Shown: positions 18,324 through 27,644 of the stretch, piece by piece
Numbering within the stretch: position 1 is the stretch's first letter
How the letters are laid out: each line of letters starts with the position of its first letter
Origin: Thermoplasmata archaeon
GTDB lineage: Archaea; Thermoplasmatota; Thermoplasmata; Lutacidiplasmatales; UBA184
Length of the DNA stretch: 64,000 nucleotides
Assembly (NCBI GenBank): GCA_021828195.1
Contig: JAKASQ010000001.1
Location: 62,001-126,000, forward strand
Direction: 5' to 3'
Notes under the pieces: model-generated
The model's input: the letters and a program-made list of their open reading frames with translations, nothing else
Databases searched by the model: none
Told to the model about the DNA's origin: nothing
Program-made: the position numbers and the translations under genes

Positions 18324-18613
18324 CGAGTCGCCTCCACCGCAGCCCCACCAGCAGGACGTTTGGGAGGGCTTAACCGTCCGCCCTCGACCATGCCTTGGGG
18401 GAGATTCCGGAAACACCCATCTCTGTTCGTGGGTCGTGGGGATTCGATCACTCGAACACCACCCGCGCACACGCGGCGCGAGCGCCCGGCTCCGATGGCC
18501 GGTCGTGCTCCGGGATTCCCTCCCAGCGGACGGTCGATCTCCTCGAGGCGGGTCGCCCACCCTCCGGGCGCGGCGAAGACGTATAGCGGGTTCGGGAGTG
18601 TCGTCGTGGAGCG

Positions 18614-18994
18614 ATGGCGAACCCGAATCGCTCCCCAGAACCTCGGAGTCCCTCCACCGCACCGGCTTGGCACCGCAGGCTCGTTCGTGGCAACCACGGT
18701 GCAGCGTCCGCCCGTGGGGTCGGGGGCGCGTTGGCGGCCACTCTCGTGGTCATCGTTGCCGTCGTCCTCTTCTCGTTCTCGTCGATCCCCGCGGGGGCGC
18801 TCCAGGCTCCATGTTTCCTCTCATCCACCCCACCGGCGGTTCCGTCAGGTTCGTCCTCGAGTGTCGAGCGGGGGTCCTCCCGTCGCGTCGGGACGTCCCG
18901 GCCCACGATGGAACGTACGTTGGATCGAGCGCGGGCCGCAGGTCTGAGCTCGTCAAGGAGCACGATTCTCGACCCGACGAGTGGCGTCGTGTAG
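18614..18994 (+). CDS. Possible single-TM secreted or pilin-like small protein
   Basis: A weakly supported 126-residue reading frame. It has a basic N-terminus, one hydrophobic segment near residues 38-58 (ALAATLVVIVAVVLFSF) and a Ser/Pro-rich exterior. A possible TATA (ACGTATAGC, about 18578-18586) lies roughly 30 nt before the ATG. No family is recognised, and the low-complexity tail could be a GC-rich artefact. Confidence 0.35.
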   Translation: MANPNRSPEPRSPSTAPAWHRRLVRGNHGAASARGVGGALAATLVVIVAVVLFSFSSIPAGALQAPCFLSSTPPAVPSGSSSSVERGSSRRVGTSRPTMERTLDRARAAGLSSSRSTILDPTSGVV

Positions 18995-19075
18995 TCGAAG
19001 ATCCCTATCGCCGGTCGGAGCACGAGACTACCGCACGCATCCTCCGAACGTGCCTTCGACCTGGCGAACCTTGCA

Positions 19076-19735
19076 ATGCGCGAACCTTCCTCACCCCTGA
19101 AGGACCGGACCGAAGCCGGTGCCGAGCTTGCGAGACAGCTGACGCATCTCCGAGCCGAGGTTCCGGTCGTCCTTGCCCTTCCCCGCGGGGGGGTCCCGGT
19201 GGGATTCGAGATCGCCCGGTGGCTCCACGCTCCTCTGGATATCCTCATCGTTCGCAAGATTGGGGCTCCGGGGAACCCGGAGTACGGACTCGGTGCGGTC
19301 GTGGAGGGTGGCCACTTCGAGCTGGATGAGGATCGGGTGCGGGAAGGAGGCCACTCACTCGTCGAGCTTCGGCCGGTGATCGACCGAGAGCTCCGAGAGA
19401 CCGAGCGGCGTGCGAAGGTCTATCGGTCGGTGCGGCCCCGGATCGATTGGAGGGATCGAACCGTGATCGTTGTGGACGATGGTGCCGCGACCGGGGGAAC
19501 GTTGTTCGCGGCGATTCGAGCGGTCCGCTCCCGAGGAGCGAGCCGTGTCGTGGTCGCGTTGGGGGTGGCCCCGCCGGAGGCCCGCGGGCGGCTCGAGCGT
19601 GAAGCCGACGAGGTTCATGTGCTGCGAGAACCCACGGGTTTCTACGCCGTCGGACAGTTCTACCAGAGATTCGAGCCGGTGGAGGACGCTGAGGTGCTCG
19701 AACTCTTGCGCCGGGCTACTACGACGTCCTCCTAG
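19076..19735 (+). CDS. Phosphoribosyltransferase-family protein
   Basis: A 219-residue type I PRTase fold. VIVVDDGAATGGTL near residues 129-142 is the PRPP-binding loop (two acidic residues then a Gly-rich turn). The N-terminal ALPRGGVPVGFEIA and VRKIGAPGNPEYGLGAV are typical of the stand-alone predicted phosphoribosyltransferases often found with erythromycin-esterase or dienelactone-hydrolase modules. The base or amine substrate is unknown. It is monocistronic here. Confidence 0.85.
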   Translation: MREPSSPLKDRTEAGAELARQLTHLRAEVPVVLALPRGGVPVGFEIARWLHAPLDILIVRKIGAPGNPEYGLGAVVEGGHFELDEDRVREGGHSLVELRPVIDRELRETERRAKVYRSVRPRIDWRDRTVIVVDDGAATGGTLFAAIRAVRSRGASRVVVALGVAPPEARGRLEREADEVHVLREPTGFYAVGQFYQRFEPVEDAEVLELLRRATTTSS

Positions 19736-20071
19736 ACATCCCGTGCCGAGGGGGGACCCACATACGGAGCCGACCGTCGAGTGCCTGATTCCCACGAAAC
19801 CACCTTCCTGCGCAGGGCACGGCGAGGCAACGGTTCGCCGAGAAGTCCCCAAGACCTTCACGGTCGGTCCGCTCAGCGACAAAATGCGTGCTGCAGTCGA
19901 GCGGTTCGACTCCCCGCGACCGACCCCCGCCATCCCCACCCGGAGGGCCCAAGATCCAATGTCCGGACGGCCGGTCCCGGACGTGCGCTCAGCTCGCCCA
20001 TCATTCATCATGAGGTTCAGCCGGTTCTAGTCGTCATCATCGCGCAGTGGACCGGGATGTCGAGATGAGTA
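19736..20071. other. Intergenic region, no gene seen
   Basis: 336 nt between the convergent phosphoribosyltransferase and HisA-like genes. Short frames here are compositionally biased and have no recognisable domain. No tRNA or strong hairpin was found by eye. Confidence 0.4.
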
Positions 20072-20764
20072 CTAGTGGTCTCCTCCGCTCGCCCACTCGG
20101 CGAGTTCTTCCCGGATGTGATAGATCCCGCCTGCGGCGCCGGCCGGGGCGAGCTGGGCCGCATCCCGTCGTTCGAAGGTCCCCCCGACCCAGGTCGGACC
20201 ACCGGCGCTCAGCGCTCGGACCAGGTTCCAGTCCGGGTCCGCGTCCCGGAAGCTGAGCAAGACGTCGGTAACTCCCGTCTCCCGCACGATGCCGGCGAGG
20301 GCTACGGGATCGTCGGTCCCCCAACTGGGATCCGACCCTCCCAAACGATCTCCCTTGATCTCGATTTCGAAGATGATCTCTTGGGAGAGGGCCCAGGCGC
20401 GTCGCAGCTCGGCCGGCCCGCGCAGGAATGCGCTCGACAGGGTCACGCGTCGGGCCCCGGCGACGAGGACGTCGATCGTCTGATCCGCCCGGCGAACCCC
20501 ACCATCCACCCACAGCTCGGCGCTCTTCGAGAGCTCCTGGAGGTAGTCGAGTTGGGGCGCGCCGTATTCGATGCCGTCCAGATCCACAACGTAGATCCGG
20601 GAGTTCGTCTCCGCCAGGCGGTCTACAACCTCGAAGAGATCGAGCGCCGGGCCCGTACGGTAATCCAGCTCGACGGGACCCTCCGCGCCCGGGATGCAGA
20701 TGTTGCCGCCACGCAGTAGGAGGCAGGGAATCAGGATCGGCTCGGCAGGTTTCTCTTCGGGCAT
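20072..20764 (-). CDS. HisA/HisF-like TIM-barrel protein
   Basis: A 230-residue barrel resembling phosphoribosylformimino-AICAR-phosphate isomerase (HisA). It has IYVVDLDGIEYGAPQLDYLQEL, ELWVDGGVRRADQ and the phosphate-binding-like VLVAGARRVTLSSAF. The usual N-terminal DLxxGxxVR motif of true HisA is replaced by CLLLRGGNICIPGAEGPVEL, and no other his genes are nearby, so it is probably a paralogue with another substrate. The ATG at 20764 is chosen; a GTG at 20776 is in frame. It is divergent from the RNase P RNA gene. Confidence 0.75.
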   Translation of the reverse strand: MPEEKPAEPILIPCLLLRGGNICIPGAEGPVELDYRTGPALDLFEVVDRLAETNSRIYVVDLDGIEYGAPQLDYLQELSKSAELWVDGGVRRADQTIDVLVAGARRVTLSSAFLRGPAELRRAWALSQEIIFEIEIKGDRLGGSDPSWGTDDPVALAGIVRETGVTDVLLSFRDADPDWNLVRALSAGGPTWVGGTFERRDAAQLAPAGAAGGIYHIREELAEWASGGDH

Positions 20765-20927
20765 CGTCCGCGCCACCGGCTCGGTGGTCTTCCCCCTTTG
20801 GGTGGTCGGAGGGCGAGCCGCAACGCGGGCAGCCGTGCCGGAGCGAACGCTCCCCCTACGGGGGCTCGTGGCCCAAAGAACGACCCCGGGCCAAGGGCTT
20901 TTCCCCCCACGAACGCATCCCGGTCCG

Positions 20928-21388
20928 CCAGGAGGTGGAGGGCAGCTGACGGTGGATCATGCTGGCAACGGCCGACCGCTGAGGAAAGTCCCCTCTCCGG
21001 GAATCGTGGGGGCGGGTGGGAGCCCGCCGGGCGAGAGCCCGAGCAACGGAGCAGAAACGACACAGCCCGTCGGTACGGTGAAGATGCCGCATCGGAGGCT
21101 CCGACGGGATATGGTGAAACGGCCGACTCCCCTGGAGCAAGCCCTAGTGGACGGGATGAAGAGATTCCCCGACCGTCGAGGAGAGCGCGCAGTCGAATGC
21201 TGCCTGAAACGGAAAGGGGCTTACTACCACCACCTGGCCGGCCCGTCAGGAAACTGGCGAGCCGCCGGCCCGGAAACGACAGTTTTCGGGCCGGGAACTC
21301 CGGCACGGGCGGACATCCACTCCGCCGCCACGATCCGTGGCTAGGTTACAGCCAGGGGCTTGCCTGAGCCGGCGGGGCCCACCTGACC
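20928..21388 (+). ncRNA. rnpB: RNase P RNA
   Basis: Catalytic RNA that trims tRNA 5' ends. The universal core is visible: GAGGAAAGTC at 20981-20990, GGTGAAACGG at 21113-21122, GGAGCAAGCC at 21134-21143, and GTTACAGCCAGGGGCTT at 21345-21361. Helix P4 forms exactly: AAG of 20986-20988 and CCCCT of 20990-20994 pair with AGGGGCTT (21354-21361), leaving the conserved bulged U at 20989. AGGTGG (20933-20938) can pair with CCACCT (21379-21384) as P1, which sets the ends to within about 10 nt. An AT-rich GCTTTTCC lies about 25-30 nt upstream of the 5' end. Confidence 0.9.
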
Positions 21389-21920
21389 GACGCCGATCGC
21401 ATTCGGACCCTGATCTCAAGAATCCCCTGCGCCCGTCGCACGAGGTACGCGGCCCAGCAACACCCGAGTGGGTCATTGCTCATGGCGCGAGTCCGTCGTG
21501 TTCGCGCTTCCTGCGCCAGAGCAGACCGTCCACGACGTCCAAGATGGTCGCCCAGTCTCCCTTCAGTGGTGGCGGCCGCCCCTCGCGCTGCCCGCGGCCT
21601 CCCTCCCCGCACTCCAGAAGTACAGGGAACCATCCCTCGGGGCTTGGCATGAGGCGTTCCCCACGACAAGACCCTTCTCCCCGAGATGAGGGAACTCGAG
21701 CGTCAAGAGTCGCCGGAGGCGCCCACCGACCACCGGCCGGCCGAGGGAGATGGGCGGCCGGGAGCGGGCTCCCCATCGATCCCGAGTTCGTCTCGGTGCT
21801 CGGCCCGCGCAGCGTAGAATCGCCGGAGATCAAACGTCCGGAGCCGAGGATGGACCGAACTCTCGGGGATAGGGATATACGGAAACGCACCGTGCTCGGC
21901 CCTGGAGATCTTCGTCGACC
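21389..21920. other. Intergenic region downstream of RNase P RNA
   Basis: About 530 nt. A TATA-like GGGATATACGG at 21870-21880 precedes the next gene. No other gene, tRNA or repeat could be supported. Confidence 0.4.
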
Positions 21921-22667
21921 ATGTCCCCTCCGAGCGCTACCTCTTCGACGCCGAGGCCAACGAGGAGAGCACGGCGCTTCCTCGCCAAGGAGTTCGCCTT
22001 CGCGAAGCGGAAAACGGAACCCGTGCTTCACCGGCAGCGCTGGCGAAAGCCGGTTCAGCGAGCACCGGAGGCAAGAGGAACGGTGCCCGTCGCGGACCTC
22101 GTCGCTCGCCTGCAGGCCGGTCTGAGAACGGAACGGAAAGAGATCCTCGAACCCCTGCTCCATCGGTTGCAGGCGCTCGGCCGGAACTTCACCGAGGGCC
22201 GCGCGGTTCCCCTCCAGGCCGTCGAGGATGGGCTCAACCTCTGGGAGACCTACCTGGAGCGATTGCACGACCTTCACATCAACCAGATTCGTCTCGCCGG
22301 TCAGAGCGATGAGCATCCAGACCGCTGCGCACTTCCCCTCATCGAGATCGAGGGCGATCCCAACCGGGGAAAGTATCGCCTCAAGGTGATTCGCGCGGTG
22401 TGGAACAGCCACAACTACCAGGTGAGCCAATACCGAGGACTCCTCGGCCTCGTCTTGATCGGTGAAGCCCAGGCCGAACTGGCATGGGAGGGGTTCGAGG
22501 AGGATTACGCCCAAACGTGCCTCCCCACCCACTTCACCCCGGAGGCGGCCCGGGAGTGGACCGACACGCTCGATCGAGGCCAGCAGGACGCTCTGGCGCT
22601 TCGGGAGAAAGTGCAAGCCTACCTCGACCGGACCGGCCAGTTCGCGGGCCCACCTTCACCGACATGA
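21921..22667 (+). CDS. Uncharacterised helical protein, 5' end uncertain
   Basis: Unrecognised protein of up to 248 residues. From about residue 55 the sequence looks firmly coding and helical (VADLVARLQAGLR, EILEPLLHRLQALGRNF, AVEDGLNLWETYLERLHDLH). A central sequence ends WNSHNYQVSQYRGLLG and the C-terminal helix is QQDALALREKVQAYLDR. The first 15 or so residues read poorly. A neighbouring frame at 21902-21965 gives a better sequence (LEIFVDHVPSERYLFDAEA), so a frameshift or non-standard start is possible. A remote hemerythrin-like helical bundle is conceivable but metal ligands are not convincing. Confidence 0.6.
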   Translation: MSPPSATSSTPRPTRRARRFLAKEFAFAKRKTEPVLHRQRWRKPVQRAPEARGTVPVADLVARLQAGLRTERKEILEPLLHRLQALGRNFTEGRAVPLQAVEDGLNLWETYLERLHDLHINQIRLAGQSDEHPDRCALPLIEIEGDPNRGKYRLKVIRAVWNSHNYQVSQYRGLLGLVLIGEAQAELAWEGFEEDYAQTCLPTHFTPEAAREWTDTLDRGQQDALALREKVQAYLDRTGQFAGPPSPT

Positions 22668-22693
22668 ACGGGTGCGCCCACCGGGAACCGAGG

Positions 22694-22705
22694 CATGTCG
22701 ACATG
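22694..22705. repeat. 12-bp perfect palindrome CATGTCGACATG
   Basis: Self-complementary 12-mer between the gene ending at 22667 and the tRNA-like relic at 22735. It may be a protein-binding site; no further symmetry is seen around it. Confidence 0.4.
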
Positions 22706-22734
22706 TCGATCGGATGAACCCGCGGATGGCCGGC

Positions 22735-22834
22735 AGGTCCGCGGCTCGAATCCGAACGGGCTCGTTTCTCGTTGGGAACTCGTTCCTTTTCTACGGCACC
22801 GTGTGTCGTTGGGATAGCGAAGTCGAGGGTCCCA
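22735..22834 (+). repeat. tRNA-3'-end relic followed by dyad repeat, copy 1
   Basis: Positions 22735-22765 resemble the variable/T-arm/acceptor 3' part of a tRNA (AGGTC, then GGCTCGAATCCGA, then GGGC). Exactly 62 nt after the start of this relic, 22797-22834 matches 33 of 38 nt with 53711-53748, which lies at the same 62-nt distance within and after the intact tRNA-Ile. No 5' half of a tRNA is present here, so it is not a functional tRNA. Confidence 0.6.
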
Positions 22835-23174
22835 TACCGTTTCGGGTTTGAGGGATCGAAAACGCTCAATCCCGCGATCGTCTCCGCTTGCCCAACCCCC
22901 ACCCGATGAATGAATGATCCGGTCGATGGGGACGCCGTTAGGTGGGTGGCACGAGTCCTAGGAGGTAGGGCGCCCCGGCGACGCGGCGAGCGGCGGCCCA
23001 GGACGAGGGCGCGTGGAGGATCAACGAAGGAGCACCGGTAGGGCTGCCGGGCCCGGCGTCTCCCCCGATCCTTCGTTCTTCGGCGAAAGATATGTGAGGC
23101 AAGGCGCACTCACGGTCTCGATCGTACGGGGTGAACCTTCCCCGCCTTTCACGCCTCGTACGGGAGGAGAGCGC
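22835..23174. other. Intergenic region with promoter of the P-type ATPase
   Basis: Contains a small GGGAT/ATCCC hairpin at about 22853-22874 and a TATA-like AAAGATATGT near 23085-23093, which would give a leader of about 60 nt before the ATG at 23175. Nothing else is evident. Confidence 0.35.
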
Positions 23175-25568
23175 ATGGGCGGGAGGAAGTATCCGGGCGC
23201 CACGTCGCCCGCGCAGATCCCGGCGCCTCTCTCTCGGACCCCCGCGGAGGGGCTCAGCTCCGGCGAGGCCCAGCGCCGTCTGGGAGTCTTCGGCCCGAAC
23301 GAGGTTCCGGCCGAACGACCCCGCACGCTTCACCGAATCGCCGCGCAGCTGTGGGGGCCGGTCCCTTGGATGCTGGAGGTGGCGTTCGTGCTCGAACTGC
23401 TGATCGGTGGATACCCTTCGGCGGCGATCCTGGCGGGCCTGCTCGTGTTCAACGGCCTGCTCTCGGTCTCCCAGGAGCAACGGGCGCGTGCGGCGTTGGA
23501 TATGCTGCGCCAGCGTCTCCAGGTCCTCGCGCGGGTGCAGCGAGACGGGACCTGGCGCACTCTTCCCGCCCGCGATCTCGTTCCGGGGGACCGGCTCCGC
23601 ATCCGGATGGGCGACATCGTGCCCGCGGACGCCCACCTCGTGGACGGCTCGGTCGAGGTCGACCAGTCGATGCTGACGGGAGAGTCGACCGCCGTCTCCT
23701 GCGGTCCGGCCCAGCCGGTGTTCTCCGGCTCGGTGATCCGCCGAGGCGAGGCCACAGGAGAGGTCTCCGCCACCGGTGTTCGCACCTATTTCGGTCGGAC
23801 CGCCGAACTGGTTCGTTCGGCGCACGCGCGCAGCCACCTCCAGGACCTCATGTTCAAGGTCGTGAGCTACCTCATCGTCGCCGATGCCGTGCTCGCGCTC
23901 CTCGTGGTGGGCGATGGCCTGGTCCAAGCGACGAACCTACTCTTCCTGGTCCCGTTCCTTCTGATCATCCTCATCGCGTCGGTACCCGTCGCACTGCCCG
24001 CCACGTTCACGGTCGCCTCCGCGATCGAGTCGCGTCGGCTGGCCGGGGAAGGGGTCCTGGTCACGGGGCTGTCGGGGGTGGAGGACGCCGCGAGCATGGA
24101 TCTTCTCTTCGCGGACAAGACCGGGACGCTCACCCAAAACCGACAAACGGTGACCGACCTGCGGCCGTTCACGGACCTGACCCCCGACCAGGTCCTCTCG
24201 CTTGCGGCTGCCGCGTGCGACGAATCCACCCAAGACCCGATCGATATCGCGATCCTCGACGCCGCCCACCGACGAGGGGTTCCGCGCCCCGATCGAACTC
24301 AGTTCGTTCCGTTCGACCCGGCGGCGAAGAGGTCCGAGGCCTGGATCCGAGAGAACGGAGAGGCGATCCGCGTGGTCCTGGGCGCACCGGCCGTGATCGG
24401 CGCGCTCGCATCGCGGCCGGCCGAGCTGACGGCGCTCCAGGACGAGTGGGGATCCCAGGGCTACCGAATCCTCGCCGTGGGGAAGGGGCCCGTAGGGGCA
24501 CTGCGCACCGTAGGAGCCGTCGCGCTGGCGGACCCGATCCGCGAGGAGGCCTCCGGGCTGATCCGCACGCTTGATGAGTTGGGCATTCGCGTGGTCATGG
24601 TCACGGGCGATGGGATCACGACGGCCCGTGCGGTCGGTCGCTCGCTAGGGCTCGATGGGCCGGTCGGAAGCCGGGAGGACCTCTCCCGGGCTTCGGAGGA
24701 GTTCGCGGGGTTCGCCGGGATGTACCCGGAGGACAAGTTCACGCTCGTGCGCGCCCTCCAGGACCGCCGACAGATCGTCGGGATGACCGGGGACGGGGTC
24801 AACGACGCCCCCGCGTTGCGGCAAGCCGAGGTAGGGGTGGCGGTCTCGAATGCGACGGATGTGGCGAAAGCATCGGCGAAGATCGTGCTCACTCGCCCGG
24901 GGCTCGGAGGGATCGTCAACGCGGTCGAAGGAGGACGACGCGTGTACCGGCGCATGCTCACCTGGATGCTCAACAAGATCTCGAAAAACATCCAGCTCGT
25001 GACGCTGCTCTGCGTCGGTTTCCTCATTACGGGCCAGCTCCTCACGACCCCGTTCCTCGTCCTGCTCATGATCTTCGCCGGTGACTTCGTGATGATCTCG
25101 GTCGGCACGGACCTGGCGCGGACCGCTCGGGGCCCGGACCGGTGGAACGTCCGCCGTATGGTCGTGATCGGAGTCGCCATCGCGTCCGGATGGCTCGCCC
25201 TCTCCTTCGCCCTCGTCTTTGTCGGGGTCGAGGTCGTTCGATGGCCGCTCGCGACCCTTCAGACGGTCGTGTTTCTGTACCTCGTCTTCTCCGGCCAGGG
25301 GACCCTGTACTTGGTCCGGGAACGTGGCCCGTTCTGGAACTCCCGGCCCAGCCGGACCCTCCTCCTCGCCTCCGGTCTCGACCTCTTGGCGGTGAGCCTC
25401 CTCGCCATCTTCGGAGTGTTGATGGCCCCGGTATCGCCGCTTGTCCTGCTCGCGGTGCTCGGCGCGGTCGTCGGGACTGCGGTGGCGCTCGACCGCTTGA
25501 AGCTCTGGCTCTTCCGAGTCACCGAGGAGCCCGACGACCGGTTCCCCTCGGGGGCGGTTCACGCGTGA
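23175..25568 (+). CDS. P-type H+-transporting ATPase (type IIIA)
   Basis: ATP-driven cation pump of 797 residues, close in size to the archaeal plasma-membrane H+-ATPases. In order: cytoplasmic N-terminus, TM1-2, actuator domain with MLTGES, TM3-4 with the PVALP ion-site break, LLFADKTGTLTQN with the phosphorylated Asp, nucleotide-binding domain, MTGDGVNDAPALRQA hinge, then about six C-terminal membrane helices with GDFVMISVGTD. The phosphorylation motif has Ala where many members have Ser (ADKTGTLT). Substrate H+ is inferred from subtype; other cations are not excluded. It stands alone. Confidence 0.92.
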   Translation: MGGRKYPGATSPAQIPAPLSRTPAEGLSSGEAQRRLGVFGPNEVPAERPRTLHRIAAQLWGPVPWMLEVAFVLELLIGGYPSAAILAGLLVFNGLLSVSQEQRARAALDMLRQRLQVLARVQRDGTWRTLPARDLVPGDRLRIRMGDIVPADAHLVDGSVEVDQSMLTGESTAVSCGPAQPVFSGSVIRRGEATGEVSATGVRTYFGRTAELVRSAHARSHLQDLMFKVVSYLIVADAVLALLVVGDGLVQATNLLFLVPFLLIILIASVPVALPATFTVASAIESRRLAGEGVLVTGLSGVEDAASMDLLFADKTGTLTQNRQTVTDLRPFTDLTPDQVLSLAAAACDESTQDPIDIAILDAAHRRGVPRPDRTQFVPFDPAAKRSEAWIRENGEAIRVVLGAPAVIGALASRPAELTALQDEWGSQGYRILAVGKGPVGALRTVGAVALADPIREEASGLIRTLDELGIRVVMVTGDGITTARAVGRSLGLDGPVGSREDLSRASEEFAGFAGMYPEDKFTLVRALQDRRQIVGMTGDGVNDAPALRQAEVGVAVSNATDVAKASAKIVLTRPGLGGIVNAVEGGRRVYRRMLTWMLNKISKNIQLVTLLCVGFLITGQLLTTPFLVLLMIFAGDFVMISVGTDLARTARGPDRWNVRRMVVIGVAIASGWLALSFALVFVGVEVVRWPLATLQTVVFLYLVFSGQGTLYLVRERGPFWNSRPSRTLLLASGLDLLAVSLLAIFGVLMAPVSPLVLLAVLGAVVGTAVALDRLKLWLFRVTEEPDDRFPSGAVHA

Positions 25569-26202
25569 GCCTCTTTCCTCGGCAGAGAACCGGACTGGAG
25601 CGCCGTAAGCTGCCTCGGAACCACGGCCGGATCTCCTACGGCCGAGCGCATCGGCGTTCTCAGAACCGCCGGCGGATGCACCCCTTTCAGGAGGGCCGGA
25701 GACTCCGCCACGGCTCCAAGTCCGATCTTCACTTTGTTCCACCTTTGGCGGGACCGACTGATGGAACAGGGCGTACTGCGGCCAACGGGCCATGCCGGCG
25801 AGCGATGGTAGGTAGAGAGCCACCTTTGCTCCGTGATCCCGTTTCCGTCGGTTTCCCATGGAGGAGCTACCCTGTCATTGGGATGAGCCACGCGGTCACC
25901 GCGTCGTCGATCGCCTCCGGGCCGTCAGGTCGTCGCCGACGTAAGTCGCCGCGGTCGCTCGTACCTCTTGACCCTCCGGGCCCCATCGCCCGGGATGAGG
26001 CGGAGGTGCTCCACTCCGACGAGCGAAGCCCGCGGATTGGCGTTAACTTTCCGGGGGGTCCAAGACGGCTCCTCCATGCCATGGATGGCCGTTCAGGTGC
26101 GAGGAGAGTTCGGGAGAGGACGACTCGGAAGCGACCGAGGACTCGATCCCTCGCGGACGAAAGCGCTCGGGCGAGTCGATCGGCTCCGATGGCCGGCTCC
26201 GG
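25569..26202. other. Intergenic region, no gene supported
   Basis: 634 nt between the convergent P-type ATPase and citrate synthase genes. Short frames are present but none has a start, domain or upstream promoter that convinces. One stretch around 25720-25800 could be a decayed coding fragment (FHLWRDRLMEQGVLRPTGH on the plus strand). Confidence 0.35.
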
Positions 26203-27525
26203 TCACCCCGGAACGTGTCGGAGACTCGCGCCCACGTAGAGCTGGCGTGGCCGGGCGATCTTCTGCTCCTCGTCCAGCAGCATCTCCTGCCACTGGGCGA
26301 GCCATCCGGACATCCGAGGGATGGCAAAGAGCACGGGGAACATGTCGGTCGGGAAGCCCATTGCCTGGTAGATGATCCCCGAGTAGAAGTCGACGTTCGG
26401 ATACAGGTGCCGCCGGATGAAGTAGTCGTCCGACAACGCCACCTCCTCCAGCCCGAGGGCGATGTCGATCAGTCGGTTGCGCCCGGTGACGGAGAAGACC
26501 GAGTCGGCGACCCGCTTGATGATCCGCGCGCGCGGGTCGTAGCTCTTGTAGACGCGGTGCCCGAACCCCATCAGGCGACGCTTGCCGGATTTCACTTGGC
26601 GGATCAACTTCGGGATGTTCTCCTTCGACCCCACCTCTTGGAGCATGCGGACCACCTGCTCGTTGGCCCCTCCGTGGAGCGGTCCGTAGAGCGCGGCCGA
26701 CGCCGCCGCCGAGGCGACGTACGGATCTGCGTGGGAGCTCCCCGCGACCCGCATCGCGTTCGTGCTGCAGTTCTGCTCATGGTCGGCGTGGAGGACGAAG
26801 AGCGTGTCCAGGGCCTTGGCGAGCACCGGGTCCGGGTCGTAGTGGGTCGTCCACGAAGGCCGATACATCATCGCGAGGAAATTGGTGGCATAGCCGAGGT
26901 CGTTGCTCGGATAGATGTACGCCATGCCGATCGAGTGGCGGTAGGCAAAGGCGGCAATCGTGGGGATCTTCGCGACGAGGCGGTGGATCTGACGCTCCCG
27001 AAGAGTGGCGTCGTGAACCTTCTTCGCCTCGGGATAGAAGGTGGATAGGGCGGCGAGCGTGCTCACCATCATTCCCATGGGATGCGCGTCGTGATGGAAC
27101 CCGTCCATGAACTTCTTCACGTTCTCGTGGACCATCGTGTGGTAAGTGATCTGGTGCGTCCACTCCGCGAGCTCGCTCGGGCGCGGGAGCGTTCCGTGGA
27201 TGAGGAGGTACGCCACCTCGAGGTAGCTCTTCTTCTCCGCCAGTTCCTCGATCGGGTAACCGCGGTAGCGCAAGATCCCGGCGGCGCCGTCGAGATACGT
27301 CACGGCGCTCTGACAGGAGGCGGTGTTCTGGAAGGCGGGGTCGTAGCTCAGTAGCCCGGGATCGGTCTCCGAGACCTTGATCTGGCGTAGCTCCGTCGCC
27401 CGAAGCGCCCCTCGCTCCAGCGGCAAGACGTACTCCCTCAGGGTCCGATTGTCCCGGACGGTCAAGGAATCGCTTCGGCCCGTTCTCCTCTTCGATCGCT
27501 TCCCGGACTCCCCTTTTGCCACCAT
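26203..27525 (-). CDS. gltA: Citrate synthase
   Basis: Condenses oxaloacetate and acetyl-CoA to citrate, entry of the TCA and glyoxylate cycles. The 440-residue chain has the signatures LHADHEQNCSTNAMR, GPLHGGANEQVVRML, MGFGHRVYKSYDPRA and VDFYSGIIYQAMGF, covering the catalytic His and Asp region. The N-terminal 20 residues are basic and variable. Together with malate synthase it indicates acetyl-CoA-based carbon metabolism. A clear TATA element was not found in the 110 nt upstream. Confidence 0.96.
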   Translation of the reverse strand: MVAKGESGKRSKRRTGRSDSLTVRDNRTLREYVLPLERGALRATELRQIKVSETDPGLLSYDPAFQNTASCQSAVTYLDGAAGILRYRGYPIEELAEKKSYLEVAYLLIHGTLPRPSELAEWTHQITYHTMVHENVKKFMDGFHHDAHPMGMMVSTLAALSTFYPEAKKVHDATLRERQIHRLVAKIPTIAAFAYRHSIGMAYIYPSNDLGYATNFLAMMYRPSWTTHYDPDPVLAKALDTLFVLHADHEQNCSTNAMRVAGSSHADPYVASAAASAALYGPLHGGANEQVVRMLQEVGSKENIPKLIRQVKSGKRRLMGFGHRVYKSYDPRARIIKRVADSVFSVTGRNRLIDIALGLEEVALSDDYFIRRHLYPNVDFYSGIIYQAMGFPTDMFPVLFAIPRMSGWLAQWQEMLLDEEQKIARPRQLYVGASLRHVPG

Positions 27526-27644
27526 TCGACTTCCGCCTGCTTTGGTTCGATCCTGTGCGTGGTGGGAATCTCAATCCCGAGAAGGAAGCCCGGCCACCCC
27601 TGAGACGCGTTGGAGCTGGAGCATAGTGCGACTTCCCATCGTCC

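Noticed and set aside
20694..21369. Several frames across 20.7-21.4 kb
   Set aside because: They cover the RNase P RNA, whose conserved core and P4 helix explain the sequence.
22700..22770. Functional tRNA gene near 22.75 kb
   Set aside because: Only a T-arm and acceptor 3' part resemble a tRNA; no matching 5' acceptor strand, D-arm or anticodon arm can be folded.
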